64,000 nucleotides of DNA from Paraburkholderia franconis (GTDB lineage: Bacteria > Pseudomonadota > Gammaproteobacteria > Burkholderiales > Burkholderiaceae): NCBI RefSeq assembly GCF_009362735.1, contig NZ_WHNP01000007.1, forward strand, positions 212,319-276,318, read 5' to 3'. The translations under genes were made by a program, and so were the position numbers. Below the pieces are notes generated by a model. The model did no database searches. It was given only the letters and a program-made list of their open reading frames with translations, and was not told where the DNA came from. Of this stretch, positions 25,844-35,680 are shown in pieces (the stretch's first letter is position 1; each line of letters starts with the position of its first letter).

Positions 25844-27511
25844 TCAAAGAATCACACGCCGGAAATCGGCAAGAATCGACCCAAGATACGCATTGAAGCG
25901 CGCGGCTTCGGCGCCATCGATCACGCGATGGTCATACGACAGCGACAGCGGCAGCGTCAGGCGCGGCACGAACTGCTTGCCGTCCCACACCGGCTTCATC
26001 GCGCTGCGCGACAGGCCCAGGATCGCGACTTCGGGCGCATTGATGATCGGCGTGAAGTTCGTGCCTCCGATGCCGCCGAGCGACGAGATCGAGAAGCAGC
26101 CGCCTTGCATCTGGTCGGGCTTGAGCTTGCCCTCGCGAGCGAGCTTCGACAGCTCCGCCATTTCCTTCGCGATATCGACGAGCCCCTTCTTGTCCGCATC
26201 GCGGATCACGGGCACGACGAGACCGTTCGGCGTATCGGCGGCGAACCCGACGTGGTAGTACTGCTTGAACACGAGGTTGTCGCCGTCGAGGCTCGCATTG
26301 AACGTCGGAAACTTCTTGAGCGCCCCGACGACGGCCTTGATCACGAACGCGAGCATCGTGAACTTCACACCCGCTTTTTCGTGCTCTTTGTTCAGTTGCA
26401 CGCGCAGCGCTTCGAGGTCGGTGATGTCCGCTTCGTCGTTGTTCGTGACGTGCGGAATCATCACCCAGTTGCGATGCAGGTTCGCGCCGGAAATCTTCTT
26501 GATGCGCGACAGCGGCTTCGGATCGATTGGGCCGAACTTCGTGAAGTCGATCTTCGGCCACGGCAGCAGGCCGAGTTCGCCGCCGCCTGCAGCAGCCGGC
26601 GCGGCAGCCGCGCCAGGCGCCGCGCGCTGGCCCGTCATCACGCCCTTGACGAACGCGGTGACGTCGTCTTGCGTAATGCGTCCCTTCGGACCCGTGCCTT
26701 GCACGCGCGACACGTCGACGCCCAGTTCGCGCGCAAACTTGCGCACCGACGGCGACGCATGGCTCGCTCGATACGCGCCGCCTTCGCCTGCCGGAATGAC
26801 GGGAGCCTGCGCGAGCGCGGACGGTTGAGCAGGCGCCGGCGACGGCGCGACGGGCGCGTCGGACGGCGCTTCTTCGTGCTTCGCGGCAGCGGGGGCCGGG
26901 GCCGGCGCGGCCGCGCCGCCCTCGGCTTCGAGCAGCACGATCAGCGTGCCTTCGGAGACGGCATCGCCGACCTTGACCTTCACTTCCTTGACGATGCCGG
27001 CGGCCGGGCTCGGCACGTCCATCGTCGCTTTGTCCGATTCGAGCGTGACGAGCGACTGCTCCTTCTCGACGCGATCGCCGACCTTCACGGCGACTTCGAT
27101 CACGGGCACGTCCTTGTAGTCGCCGATATCCGGCACCTTCACTTCCTGCACGCCGCCACCCTTCGCAGCGGAAGCCGGAGCAGCGGCAGGAGCCGGCGCA
27201 GGCGCCGCCGCGGCAGGCGCGGGCGCAGCCGCTCCGTTGCCTTGCGCGGGCTTCGCGGCAGCGGCACCGCCTTCGCCGTCGAGCAGCACGATCAGCGTAC
27301 CTTCCGACACCGTATCGCCAAGCTTGACCTTCACTTCCTTCACCGTGCCCGATGCCGGGCTCGGCACATCCATCGTCGCCTTGTCGGATTCCAGCGTGAC
27401 GAGCGACTGCTCTTTCTCGACGGTATCACCCGCCTTCACCAGCACCTCGATTACAGGAATATCCTTGTAATCGCCGATGTCCGGTACCTTGACTTCGATC
27501 GCTTGGCTCAT
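25844..27511 (-). CDS. aceF: Pyruvate dehydrogenase E2, dihydrolipoyl acetyltransferase
   Basis: Core E2 subunit that moves the acetyl group from lipoamide to CoA. In 555 residues it shows two lipoyl domains (residues 1-78, Lys44; 121-195, Lys161), Ala/Pro-rich flexible linkers, a peripheral-subunit-binding domain (about 252-288, SPSVRKFARELGVDVSRV) and the acetyltransferase domain with the catalytic HRVIDG (His528, Asp532) near the C-terminus. It follows aceE by 84 bp. The lipoyl domains of aceF and lpdA are closely alike, especially the second of each. Confidence 0.97.
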   Translation of the reverse strand: MSQAIEVKVPDIGDYKDIPVIEVLVKAGDTVEKEQSLVTLESDKATMDVPSPASGTVKEVKVKLGDTVSEGTLIVLLDGEGGAAAAKPAQGNGAAAPAPAAAAPAPAPAAAPASAAKGGGVQEVKVPDIGDYKDVPVIEVAVKVGDRVEKEQSLVTLESDKATMDVPSPAAGIVKEVKVKVGDAVSEGTLIVLLEAEGGAAAPAPAPAAAKHEEAPSDAPVAPSPAPAQPSALAQAPVIPAGEGGAYRASHASPSVRKFARELGVDVSRVQGTGPKGRITQDDVTAFVKGVMTGQRAAPGAAAAPAAAGGGELGLLPWPKIDFTKFGPIDPKPLSRIKKISGANLHRNWVMIPHVTNNDEADITDLEALRVQLNKEHEKAGVKFTMLAFVIKAVVGALKKFPTFNASLDGDNLVFKQYYHVGFAADTPNGLVVPVIRDADKKGLVDIAKEMAELSKLAREGKLKPDQMQGGCFSISSLGGIGGTNFTPIINAPEVAILGLSRSAMKPVWDGKQFVPRLTLPLSLSYDHRVIDGAEAARFNAYLGSILADFRRVIL

Positions 27512-27595
27512 TGTTTTCTGTCTCCAGGGCCGCGCGCACCTCAGCCGCCCGCTTCGGGCGACGAGGTGCGCGTCAGGGGCTCGCGGGGGGATGCC

Positions 27596-30295
27596 TTAGA
27601 CGGTCATCGGGTTGGGTTTGGACGGATCGAGGTTGTACTTCTTCAGCGCGTCGGCCACGACCTTGCGCTCGATCGTACCCTCGTCGGCCAGCGCGTTCAG
27701 CGCAGCGACCGTGGTCCAGTAGCGGTCGACTTCGAAGAAGTGACGCAGCTTCTCGCGCGTATCCGAGCGGCCGAAGCCGTCGGTGCCCAGCACGACGAAG
27801 CGTTGCGGCACGAACGCGCGGATCTGCTCGACGAGCGCGCGGACATAGTCGGTCGAGGCGACGACGGGGCCCTTCGCGTCTTTCAGCAGATTCTCGACAT
27901 GCGACAGCTTCTTCTCGGCCAGCGGGTTCAGCAGGTTCTGACGCTGCACTTCGTGGCCTTCGCGAGCGAGTTCCGTGAAGCTCGGCACGCTCCACAGATC
28001 GGCCTCGACGCCCCAGTCGTTCTTCAGCAGGTCGGCGGCGGCGATCACTTCATTGAAGATCGTGCCCGCGCCCATCAGCTGCACACGCGGCGCCTTCGCG
28101 TTGTCCGCGCCCTTGCGGAACGCGTACATGCCCTTGATGATGTCCTTCGCCACGCTCTCGCCCTGCGGGATCGCCGGGTGCTCGTAGTTCTCGTTCATCA
28201 CCGTGACGTAATAGAACACGTCTTCCTGCTCCTGCACCATGCGGCGCAGACCGTCCTGCATGATGACGGCGAGTTCGTAGCCGAACGTCGGGTCATAGCT
28301 GATGCAGTTCGGCACGGATGCCGCCCACAGCAGCGAATGGCCGTCTTCGTGCTGCAGGCCTTCGCCGTTGAGCGTCGTGCGGCCTGCCGTGCCGCCCAGC
28401 AGGAAGCCGCGCGAACGCATGTCGCCTGCCGCCCAGGCCAGATCGCCGATGCGCTGGAAGCCGAACATCGAGTAGAAGATGTAGAACGGGATCATGATCT
28501 CGCCGTGCGTCGAGTACGACGTCGCCGCTGCGATCCAGTCCGACATGCCGCCCGCTTCGTTGATGCCTTCCTGCAGGATCTGGCCCGTCGTCGATTCCTT
28601 GTAGAACATCAGCTGGTCGGAGTCTTCCGGCACGTACTTCTGGCCGTCCTGATTCCAGATGCCGATCTGACGGAACAGACCTTCCATGCCGAACGTGCGC
28701 GACTCGTCCGGCACGATGGGCACGACGCGCTTGCCGATCGCCTTGTCCTTCAACAGGATGTTGAGGATGCGCACGAACGCCATCGTCGTCGAAATCTCGC
28801 GGCCTTCGCCCGTGCCCTTCAAAAGCGGCTCGAATGCGTCGAGCGCTGGAACGGGCAGCGATTCCGCCTTCTGGCGGCGCGCCGGCAGATAGCCGCCTAG
28901 TTCCTGACGGCGGGCGCGCATGTATTCGAGTTCCTTCGAGCCTTCCTCGAACGTGAGATACGGCACGTGCGCGATCTCCTCGTCCGAGACGGGCAGACGG
29001 AACTGATCGCGGAAGTGCTTGAGCGCCTCCACCTGCATCTTCTTCTGCTGGTGGGTGATGTTCATCGCCTGGCCGGCTTCGCCCATGCCGTAGCCCTTGA
29101 TCGTCTTCGCGAGGATCACGGTCGGCTGGCCCTTCTTCTGCGTCGCGGCGTGGAATGCCGCGTAAATCTTGTGCGGATCGTGGCCGCCGCGATTCAGGTT
29201 CCAGATGTCGTCATCGGACCAGTCGGCGACGAGCGCCTTCAGCTCCGGCGTGTTGAAGAAGTGCTCGCGGACAAATGCGCCCGACTCCGACTTGTACGTC
29301 TGGTATTCGCCGTCGACGACTTCCATCATCCGGCGCATCAGCGCGCCCGACTTGTCGCGCGCGAAGAGCGCATCCCAGCGGCTGCCCCAGATCACCTTGA
29401 TGACGTTCCAGCCTGCGCCGCGGAATTCGCTTTCCAGTTCCTGGATGATCTTGCCGTTGCCGCGCACGGGACCGTCGAGGCGCTGCAGGTTGCAGTTGAT
29501 CACGAACACGAGGTTGTCGAGACGCTCGCGGCCGGCCATGCCAATTGCGCCGAGCGATTCCGGCTCATCCGTTTCGCCGTCACCGAGGAACGCCCACACC
29601 TTGCGGCCGTCCGTCTTCGCGATGCCGCGCGCCTGCAGGTACTTCATGAAGCGCGCCTGGTAGATCGCCATGATCGGGCCGAGGCCCATCGACACCGTCG
29701 GGAACTGCCAGAAGTCGGGCATCAGCCACGGGTGCGGATACGACGAGATGCCCTCGCCGCCCACTTCCTGTCGGAAGTGGTCGAGCTGCCTGTCGGACAG
29801 GCGGCCGAGCAGGAACGCACGCGAGTAGACGCCCGGCGACGAGTGGCCCTGGACGAACACGAGGTCGCCGCCGTGATCTTTGGACGGCGCGTGCCAGAAG
29901 TGGTTGAAGCCGACGTCGTACAGCGTCGCGGCCGACGCGAACGATGCGATGTGGCCGCCGACGTTGGTTTCCTTGCCGGCGCGCAGCACCATCGCCATCG
30001 CGTTCCACCGCGTGTACGAGCGGATGCGGTGCTCGACGTCCTGGTCGCCCGGAATATTCGCCTGATTCGCGACGGGGATCGTGTTGATGTACGGGGTGTT
30101 GGCGGAGAACGGCAGATGCTCGCCATGCACGCGGGCAAATTCGATCTGCTTCTCGATGAGGTAGTGAGCGCGGTCGGGACCGACAGCAGAAATCACGCCA
30201 TCTAGCGCTTCGAGCCATTCGGCGGTTTCTTGCGGGTCGCCATCGTCTTTGGCGTTGGCGACGTACTTCATGACTTCGTCGGGTACAGCGGACAT
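27596..30295 (-). CDS. aceE: Pyruvate dehydrogenase E1, homodimeric
   Basis: Thiamine-diphosphate-dependent E1 that decarboxylates pyruvate and acetylates the E2 lipoyl arm. The 899-residue product is of the single-chain (alpha2) type, with the ThDP motif starting GDGETDEPES and ending in VFVINCN, and the active-site loop HGHSSPGVY-type sequence (VFVQGHSSPGVYSRAF). I start at 30295 (MSAVPDEVMKYVANAKDD); the frame continues further up without family match. It is the first gene of the complex and diverges from a histidine kinase gene across about 275 bp. Confidence 0.97.
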   Translation of the reverse strand: MSAVPDEVMKYVANAKDDGDPQETAEWLEALDGVISAVGPDRAHYLIEKQIEFARVHGEHLPFSANTPYINTIPVANQANIPGDQDVEHRIRSYTRWNAMAMVLRAGKETNVGGHIASFASAATLYDVGFNHFWHAPSKDHGGDLVFVQGHSSPGVYSRAFLLGRLSDRQLDHFRQEVGGEGISSYPHPWLMPDFWQFPTVSMGLGPIMAIYQARFMKYLQARGIAKTDGRKVWAFLGDGETDEPESLGAIGMAGRERLDNLVFVINCNLQRLDGPVRGNGKIIQELESEFRGAGWNVIKVIWGSRWDALFARDKSGALMRRMMEVVDGEYQTYKSESGAFVREHFFNTPELKALVADWSDDDIWNLNRGGHDPHKIYAAFHAATQKKGQPTVILAKTIKGYGMGEAGQAMNITHQQKKMQVEALKHFRDQFRLPVSDEEIAHVPYLTFEEGSKELEYMRARRQELGGYLPARRQKAESLPVPALDAFEPLLKGTGEGREISTTMAFVRILNILLKDKAIGKRVVPIVPDESRTFGMEGLFRQIGIWNQDGQKYVPEDSDQLMFYKESTTGQILQEGINEAGGMSDWIAAATSYSTHGEIMIPFYIFYSMFGFQRIGDLAWAAGDMRSRGFLLGGTAGRTTLNGEGLQHEDGHSLLWAASVPNCISYDPTFGYELAVIMQDGLRRMVQEQEDVFYYVTVMNENYEHPAIPQGESVAKDIIKGMYAFRKGADNAKAPRVQLMGAGTIFNEVIAAADLLKNDWGVEADLWSVPSFTELAREGHEVQRQNLLNPLAEKKLSHVENLLKDAKGPVVASTDYVRALVEQIRAFVPQRFVVLGTDGFGRSDTREKLRHFFEVDRYWTTVAALNALADEGTIERKVVADALKKYNLDPSKPNPMTV

Positions 30296-30371
30296 GCTCG
30301 TCTCCTGGATATGGGGAACGCACTGTGAACAGGCGGCGCGGACGAACCTCGACCGCGGCAGCTTCCGGCCG

Positions 30372-30401
30372 ATTGTAATAAGGCCCACAATGCCTGCGCA
30401 A
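30372..30401 (-). promoter_or_regulatory. aceE promoter
   Basis: On the minus strand: -35 TTGCGC (30396-30401), an 18-base spacer and -10 TACAAT (30372-30377); the leader would be about 70 bases. Confidence 0.55.
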
Positions 30402-30413
30402 GGAAATTTTCAG

Positions 30414-30436
30414 ATTACGAGAGCGTTTCTCATAAT
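30414..30436. promoter_or_regulatory. dyad near the aceE promoter, candidate operator
   Basis: ATTACGAGA and TCTCATAAT form an 8-of-9 inverted repeat with a five-base centre, placed 12 bases upstream of the aceE -35 box. It may be a binding site for the adjacent FixJ-family regulator. Confidence 0.45.
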
Positions 30437-30570
30437 GCGGAAAATTGTTGCGGCGCACCCTGGTTTGACTGCCCATCAGCGAGTACGTCGGCTAGTTTGC
30501 GCCGAATTGCGCGACTTTCATCGCTTTTTTGCGGCAATTGCGTGTCAGCCGCTGCGCTACAATGCGAGCC

Positions 30571-33087
30571 ATGTTGACCGATCGGCTTTTCGCACGTTCG
30601 GCGCGCTCCGCCGGTTCGTCGGCGGATTCGTCGCCGTCTCGCTGGCACCACGGACCTTGGTGGTCGAATTCCTATTTGCTGACGCCGCTCCTGTCGATCC
30701 TCGTTTTCCTGGTCGTCATGAGCCTGATTTTATGGAGCCTGAACCGGCGCGAACAGCAGCAGCAGGAAGACACGCTTTACCGCAATGTCGCGTGGGCGCA
30801 GCAGCAGATCCGGCTGTCGATGACGGGCGCGCAGGAGCAGCTGCAGGCGCTCTCGCGCGATCTCGTCTCCGGTCGCGCCGACCCGCATTCTTTCCAGGTG
30901 TCGACGGCCGACATCATGCAGGGGCATCCCGAGATCCTCTACATGAACTGGTATACGAGCGCGCAGCAGCCGCGCTGGCCGAACAACGCGCTGCCCGGCC
31001 TGGGCCAGCGCCTCGCCAAGCCCAATGACCAGCAGATGGACGAGGCCGTCAAGGCCGCATTCGCCGAAGCGCGCAACACGCGCCGCCAGGTCTACTCGCC
31101 GTTGATGTACGACGATGTCGGCAACGGCTACATCACGCTGCAGACGCCCGTCTATCGTGACCGCGAGTTCCTCGGCACGGTCGCCGCCGTGTTCTCGATC
31201 GAAGGGATATTGAAGCGCGACATCCCGCCCGAGCTGTCGGCGAAGTACAAGATCTCGATCATCGACATCAACAACCGCGAGCTGGCCACGACGTCGACAC
31301 GCCCGCGCCTGCCACGCGACGCGTACTACGACCTGCCGCTCGACCCGCCCGGACAGGGCGTGTCGGTGCGCGTCTACGCGTATCCGCAGATGACCAACTT
31401 CACGAACAACACGCTCGTGTGGCTGGTCGCGGGGCTGTCGTGCTTCGTGCTGTGGAGTCTGTGGAGCCTGTGGAAGCACACGCGTCAGCGCTTCGAGGCG
31501 CAACAGGCGCTGTACGCCGAAGCGTTCTTCAGGCGCGCGATGGAAAACTCCGTGCTGATCGGCATGCGCGTGCTCGACATGCACGGCCGCATCACGCACG
31601 TGAATCCCGCGTTCTGCCGGATGACGGGCTGGGACGAAAGCGATCTCGTCGGCAAGAACGCGCCGTTCCCATACTGGCCACGCGATTCGTACCCGGAGAT
31701 GCAGCGGCAGCTCGACATGACGCTGCGCGGCAAGGCGCCCTCTTCCGGGTTCGAGCTGCGCGTGCGCCGCAAGGACGGCTCGCTGTTTCATGCGCGCCTG
31801 TATGTATCGCCGCTGATCGACAGTTCGGGACGGCAAACGGGCTGGATGTCGTCGATGACGGACATCACGGAGCCGAAGCGCGCGCGCGAAGAACTCGCCG
31901 CTGCGCACGAACGCTTCACGACGGTGCTCGAAAGCCTTGATGCCGCCGTCTCCGTGCTCGCCGCCGACGAAGCCGAACTGCTGTTCGCGAACCGCTATTA
32001 CCGGCACCTGTTCGGCATCCGCCCCGACGGCCATCTCGAACTCGCGGGCGGCGGCAGCTTCGATAGCTCCGCCGCGTCGTCGGATTCGATCGACATGGTC
32101 GACGCGTTCGCGGGCCTGCCCGCCGCCGCGCTCACCGAAAGCACCGCCGACGCGCAGGAAGTCTACGTGCAAGGCATCCAGAAATGGTTCGAGGTGCGTC
32201 GCCAGTACATCCAGTGGGTCGACGGCCACCTCGCGCAGATGCAGATCGCCACCGACATCACGACCCGCAAGCAGGCGCAGGAACTCGCGCGCCAGCAGGA
32301 CGAAAAGCTGCAGTTCACGAGCCGCCTGATGACGATGGGCGAGATGGCGTCGTCGCTCGCGCACGAGTTGAACCAGCCTCTCGCGGCCATCAATAACTAT
32401 TGCTCTGGAACCGTGGCGCTGGTTAAATCTGGTCGGACAACTCCCGACAACCTGTTACCAGTCCTCGAAAAGACCGCGCAGCAGGCGGTTCGGGCCGGCA
32501 TGATCATCAAGCGCATCCGCGAATTCGTGAAACGCAGCGAACCGAAACGACAGGCCACCCGCGTCGCCGACATCGTCGCCGACGCCGTGGGTCTCGCCGA
32601 GATCGAAGCGCGCAAGCGCCGCATCCGCATCGTGACGGACATGCGCTCGCGCCTGCCCGTCATCTATGTCGATCCGGTGCTGATCGAGCAGGTGCTCGTG
32701 AACCTGCTGAAAAACGCCGCCGAAGCGATGCACGACGCGCGGCCCGATGCCGTCGATCCCGTGATTCGCGTCGTCGTGCGGCTCGACTCCGGCTTCGTGT
32801 GCATCAGCGTCGTCGACCAGGGTCCGGGCGTCGACGAGGCCACGGCCGAGCGTCTCTTCGAACCGTTTTACAGCACCAAGTCCGACGGCATGGGCATGGG
32901 GCTGAACATTTGCCGTTCGATCATCGAATCGCATCGCGGACGCCTGTGGGTGGTGAACAACGTCGAATCCGACGGCCACATCACGGGCGCCACTTTCCAT
33001 TGCAGTCTGCCTATTGGAGAGCCTGACGGCCCGAGCAACGGCGGGTCCGAGGCGTCGACACCACAAACCGTTACGGGAGAGCTATGA
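30571..33087 (+). CDS. Membrane PAS-domain sensor histidine kinase
   Basis: An 838-residue FixL-like kinase. Order: a membrane helix at residues 35-57, a periplasmic sensor of about 220 residues of the double-Cache type, a second helix (282-301), PAS domains at about 320-435 and 445-565, then HisKA with the phospho-acceptor His598 (SSLAHELNQPLAAIN) and an ATPase domain with N box NLLKNAAEAM, G1 DQGPGVD and G2 GMGMGLNI. A TACAAT hexamer overlaps an upstream ATG (30562); I start at the next ATG (MLTDRLF), giving a nearly leaderless message. It diverges from aceE and overlaps its regulator by 4 bp. The ligand is unknown; a pyruvate- or redox-related signal is my guess from context. Confidence 0.93.
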   Translation: MLTDRLFARSARSAGSSADSSPSRWHHGPWWSNSYLLTPLLSILVFLVVMSLILWSLNRREQQQQEDTLYRNVAWAQQQIRLSMTGAQEQLQALSRDLVSGRADPHSFQVSTADIMQGHPEILYMNWYTSAQQPRWPNNALPGLGQRLAKPNDQQMDEAVKAAFAEARNTRRQVYSPLMYDDVGNGYITLQTPVYRDREFLGTVAAVFSIEGILKRDIPPELSAKYKISIIDINNRELATTSTRPRLPRDAYYDLPLDPPGQGVSVRVYAYPQMTNFTNNTLVWLVAGLSCFVLWSLWSLWKHTRQRFEAQQALYAEAFFRRAMENSVLIGMRVLDMHGRITHVNPAFCRMTGWDESDLVGKNAPFPYWPRDSYPEMQRQLDMTLRGKAPSSGFELRVRRKDGSLFHARLYVSPLIDSSGRQTGWMSSMTDITEPKRAREELAAAHERFTTVLESLDAAVSVLAADEAELLFANRYYRHLFGIRPDGHLELAGGGSFDSSAASSDSIDMVDAFAGLPAAALTESTADAQEVYVQGIQKWFEVRRQYIQWVDGHLAQMQIATDITTRKQAQELARQQDEKLQFTSRLMTMGEMASSLAHELNQPLAAINNYCSGTVALVKSGRTTPDNLLPVLEKTAQQAVRAGMIIKRIREFVKRSEPKRQATRVADIVADAVGLAEIEARKRRIRIVTDMRSRLPVIYVDPVLIEQVLVNLLKNAAEAMHDARPDAVDPVIRVVVRLDSGFVCISVVDQGPGVDEATAERLFEPFYSTKSDGMGMGLNICRSIIESHRGRLWVVNNVESDGHITGATFHCSLPIGEPDGPSNGGSEASTPQTVTGEL

Positions 33088-33728
33088 ACACCCCAGTTAC
33101 CACACAGGAAACCGTGTTTGTCGTCGATGACGATGAAGCGGTACGAGATTCGCTGCGCTGGCTGCTGGAGGCGAACGGCTATCGCGTTCAATGCTTCTCC
33201 GCCGCGGAGCAGTTCCTCGACGCATGGCAGCCGCATCAGCATCCTGGCCAGATCGCGTGCCTGATTCTCGACGTGCGAATGTCGGGCATGAGCGGCCTCG
33301 AATTGCAGGAGCGCCTGATCACCGACAATACGCTGTTGCCTATCATCTTCGTGACGGGTCACGGCGACGTGCCGATGGCCGTGTCGACGATGAAAAAAGG
33401 CGCGATGGACTTCATCGAAAAGCCGTTCGACGAAGCCGAACTGCGCAAGCTCGTCGAGCGCATGCTCGACAAGGCGCGCAGCGAAAGCACCAGCGTCCAG
33501 CAGCAGCGCGCAGCCGCCGAGCGGCTCGGCAAGCTCACGGCGCGCGAGCATCAGGTGCTCGAGCGCATCATCGCGGGCCGTCTGAACAAGCAGATCGCCG
33601 ACGATCTCGGCATCAGCATCAAGACGGTCGAAGCGCACCGCGCGAACATCATGGAAAAGCTCAACGTGAACACGGTGGCTGACCTGCTGCGTCTCGCGTT
33701 GTCTAACAAGCCACAGCAGGCGCAATAA
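33084..33728 (+). CDS. FixJ-family response regulator
   Basis: A 214-residue regulator: receiver domain at residues 10-125 (acidic pocket DDD at 15-17, phospho-acceptor Asp63, Thr91, Lys113), a linker, and a LuxR-type helix-turn-helix at about 148-205 (LTAREHQVLERIIAGRLNKQ; IKTVEAHRANIMEKL). It overlaps the kinase stop codon (ATGA), so the two are translationally coupled and form a cognate pair. The target is unknown; the divergent aceE-aceF-lpdA genes are the nearest candidates. It ends the transcript; a gene-free stretch of about 545 bp follows. Confidence 0.94.
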   Translation: MNTPVTTQETVFVVDDDEAVRDSLRWLLEANGYRVQCFSAAEQFLDAWQPHQHPGQIACLILDVRMSGMSGLELQERLITDNTLLPIIFVTGHGDVPMAVSTMKKGAMDFIEKPFDEAELRKLVERMLDKARSESTSVQQQRAAAERLGKLTAREHQVLERIIAGRLNKQIADDLGISIKTVEAHRANIMEKLNVNTVADLLRLALSNKPQQAQ

Positions 33729-34274
33729 CGCCAGCGCGCCGCGAGGGCGTCATCGCGTGATGGCGGCCCCGCAGCCCGGAGCCCACGCCCGCTGTTTGTC
33801 TTGCTTGTTGCGTGGGCGTCCGAAGCATCGTTGATGTCATCATGCGGCGCTGCTTTCGCGGCGCCCTTCGTCGATTCCCCTCTTCGCACCGCCTCGCGCG
33901 TCTTCGCGCTTCGGCTTCATCGGCTCCCGTTTTGCGCGTGCCGCCGCCTTTCCGCACTTCGGCTCCGCCGTTTCCCATTTTGCGCGTGACACCGCATTTC
34001 GTTAGCCATCCAAACTAAATCGCATCGCGCGACGAGCCGCGTCTTCATACATCGTCCTCGCTCTGTCGCCGTTTCCGCCGTCAACGCTGCGATGCACGCG
34101 ACATACGGCGCTCACATCGCCGGTTCACATCGGGCTTGCGCGCGCACCTCACTTCCATTATCAGTCGATTTACACCGTCGTTCCCTCATCGCTCCATTGC
34201 CACAACACGCGTCGCGGCACGTCGGAATCGACTGACAGCCGCCGCGCTCACAACGCAGCAAGGAGGTTCTCACC
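33729..34274. other. gene-free stretch with an imperfect tandem repeat
   Basis: No gene is supported here. An imperfect direct repeat of about 43 bp (period 48) lies at 33909-33951 and 33957-33999; both copies begin CTTCGGCT and share TTTTGCGCGTG, with about nine mismatches. The small frames crossing it have no family character. Confidence 0.6.
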
Positions 34275-35606
34275 GTGAATCGATACGAACGCTACCGGCC
34301 CCGCACATGGCTGCTTTGCGCGGCGCTTGCGGGCATGCCGCTCGCCGCGGGCATCGTCGCACCCGTTGACGCCATCGCGCAGACACCTGCGAAAGTCTCG
34401 AACCAGCAACTCGATTCGCTGACGGCGCCCATCGCCCTCTACCCGGATGCGCTGCTCGCGCAGGTGTTGATGGCCTCGACCTTTCCACAGGACGTGGATG
34501 CGGCCGCCGCGTGGTCGAAGTCGAACGCGCAATACAAGGGCGACGATGCCGTCAAGGCCGTCGCGTCGGAACCGTGGGACCCGAGCGTGCAATCGCTCGT
34601 TGCGTTCCCGCAGGTGCTCGCGACGATGGCCTCGAAGCCCGACTGGGTCACGCAGATCGGCAACGCGTTTCTCGCGCAGCCGAACGACGTGATGGACTCC
34701 GTGCAGCGGCTGCGCAAGCAGGCGCAGTCGGCGGGCAATCTGAAGACGACCGAGCAGCAGAAGGTGATCGTCGAGCAGAACACGATCCAGATCCAGCCGG
34801 CCAATCCGCAAGTGGTCTATGTGCCGACGTACAACCCGACTGTCGTCTACGGCACGTGGCCTTATCCCGCCTATCCGCCCGTGTACGTGCCGCCTCCTCC
34901 CGGTTACGCGATCGCGTCGGGGTTCGCGGCGGGGCTCGCATTCGGAGCGGGCGTGGCCGTCGTCAATTCGCTGTGGGGCGGATTCAACTGGAACAACCAT
35001 GACGTCAACATCAACGTCAATCGTTACAACAACGTCAACGTCAACAACCGGATCACTTCGAACACCGCGACCTCGAACTGGAACCGCAACGCGAACGTCA
35101 ACCGCAACAACGCGAACATCAACCACAACAATGCCAACATCGACAACAATCTGGCCGCGCAGCGCGATCAATATCGCGGACGCGACGCATCGCGCGCGCA
35201 GGCACAGCAGACACTACAGAACCGCACCGGTCAGAACCTGAGCGGCAATGCGAGCCAGCGCGTGCAGAACATCCATCAAGGCGGCGCTAACGCGGGCGAG
35301 ATCCGCAACAGCGCGCAGAACCTGAACCGCGACAACGCATTGCGCGGCGCAGGCGACGGCGCGGGCTCGCGACAGGAGTTGCAGCGCGGACAGGCAAGCC
35401 GTCAGTCGCTCGCGAGCAACCGTGTCGGAGCGGGCGGCGGCGGTCAGCAGTTCGGCGGCGGCGAGGCGGGAGGCGGCCGGCTCGGGGCCGGCGGCGCAGG
35501 ACAGGCAGGCGGAGGTTTCAGCGGCGGCGCAGGCGCAGGCAGGGGCGGAGGCGGCTTTGGCGGCGGTGCAGGCGGTGGCGGCGGACACCAGTTCCATCGC
35601 CGCTGA
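34275..35606 (+). CDS. DUF3300 secreted protein with Asn-rich and Gly-rich tail
   Basis: A 443-residue exported protein beginning at a GTG with a strong AGGAGG ribosome site. A signal peptide (residues about 12-36, ending AIAQ) precedes the DUF3300 domain (about 40-220), with its typical LDSLTAPIALYPDALLAQVLMASTFP-like start (residues 46 on) and the VVYVPTYNP motif. Then come an Asn-rich stretch (about 235-295, repeated NxN and NNANI units), a Gln/Asn/Arg segment and a Gly-rich C-terminus. The domain's function is not known. It is followed after 74 bp by a DUF2950 gene, a pairing seen in other proteobacteria. Confidence 0.9.
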   Translation: MNRYERYRPRTWLLCAALAGMPLAAGIVAPVDAIAQTPAKVSNQQLDSLTAPIALYPDALLAQVLMASTFPQDVDAAAAWSKSNAQYKGDDAVKAVASEPWDPSVQSLVAFPQVLATMASKPDWVTQIGNAFLAQPNDVMDSVQRLRKQAQSAGNLKTTEQQKVIVEQNTIQIQPANPQVVYVPTYNPTVVYGTWPYPAYPPVYVPPPPGYAIASGFAAGLAFGAGVAVVNSLWGGFNWNNHDVNINVNRYNNVNVNNRITSNTATSNWNRNANVNRNNANINHNNANIDNNLAAQRDQYRGRDASRAQAQQTLQNRTGQNLSGNASQRVQNIHQGGANAGEIRNSAQNLNRDNALRGAGDGAGSRQELQRGQASRQSLASNRVGAGGGGQQFGGGEAGGGRLGAGGAGQAGGGFSGGAGAGRGGGGFGGGAGGGGGHQFHRR

Positions 35607-35680
35607 GCGAACGATCACGAACAGCCACAAGCAATCGCAACCCGTCGCGAACGATCACGAACGATCGACAGGAGGCACAC

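Noticed and set aside
25928..28900. A 990-codon open frame on the plus strand
   Set aside because: It is antisense to aceF and aceE, which have full family features. Its His/Arg/Val-rich composition is that of a shadow frame in GC-rich DNA.
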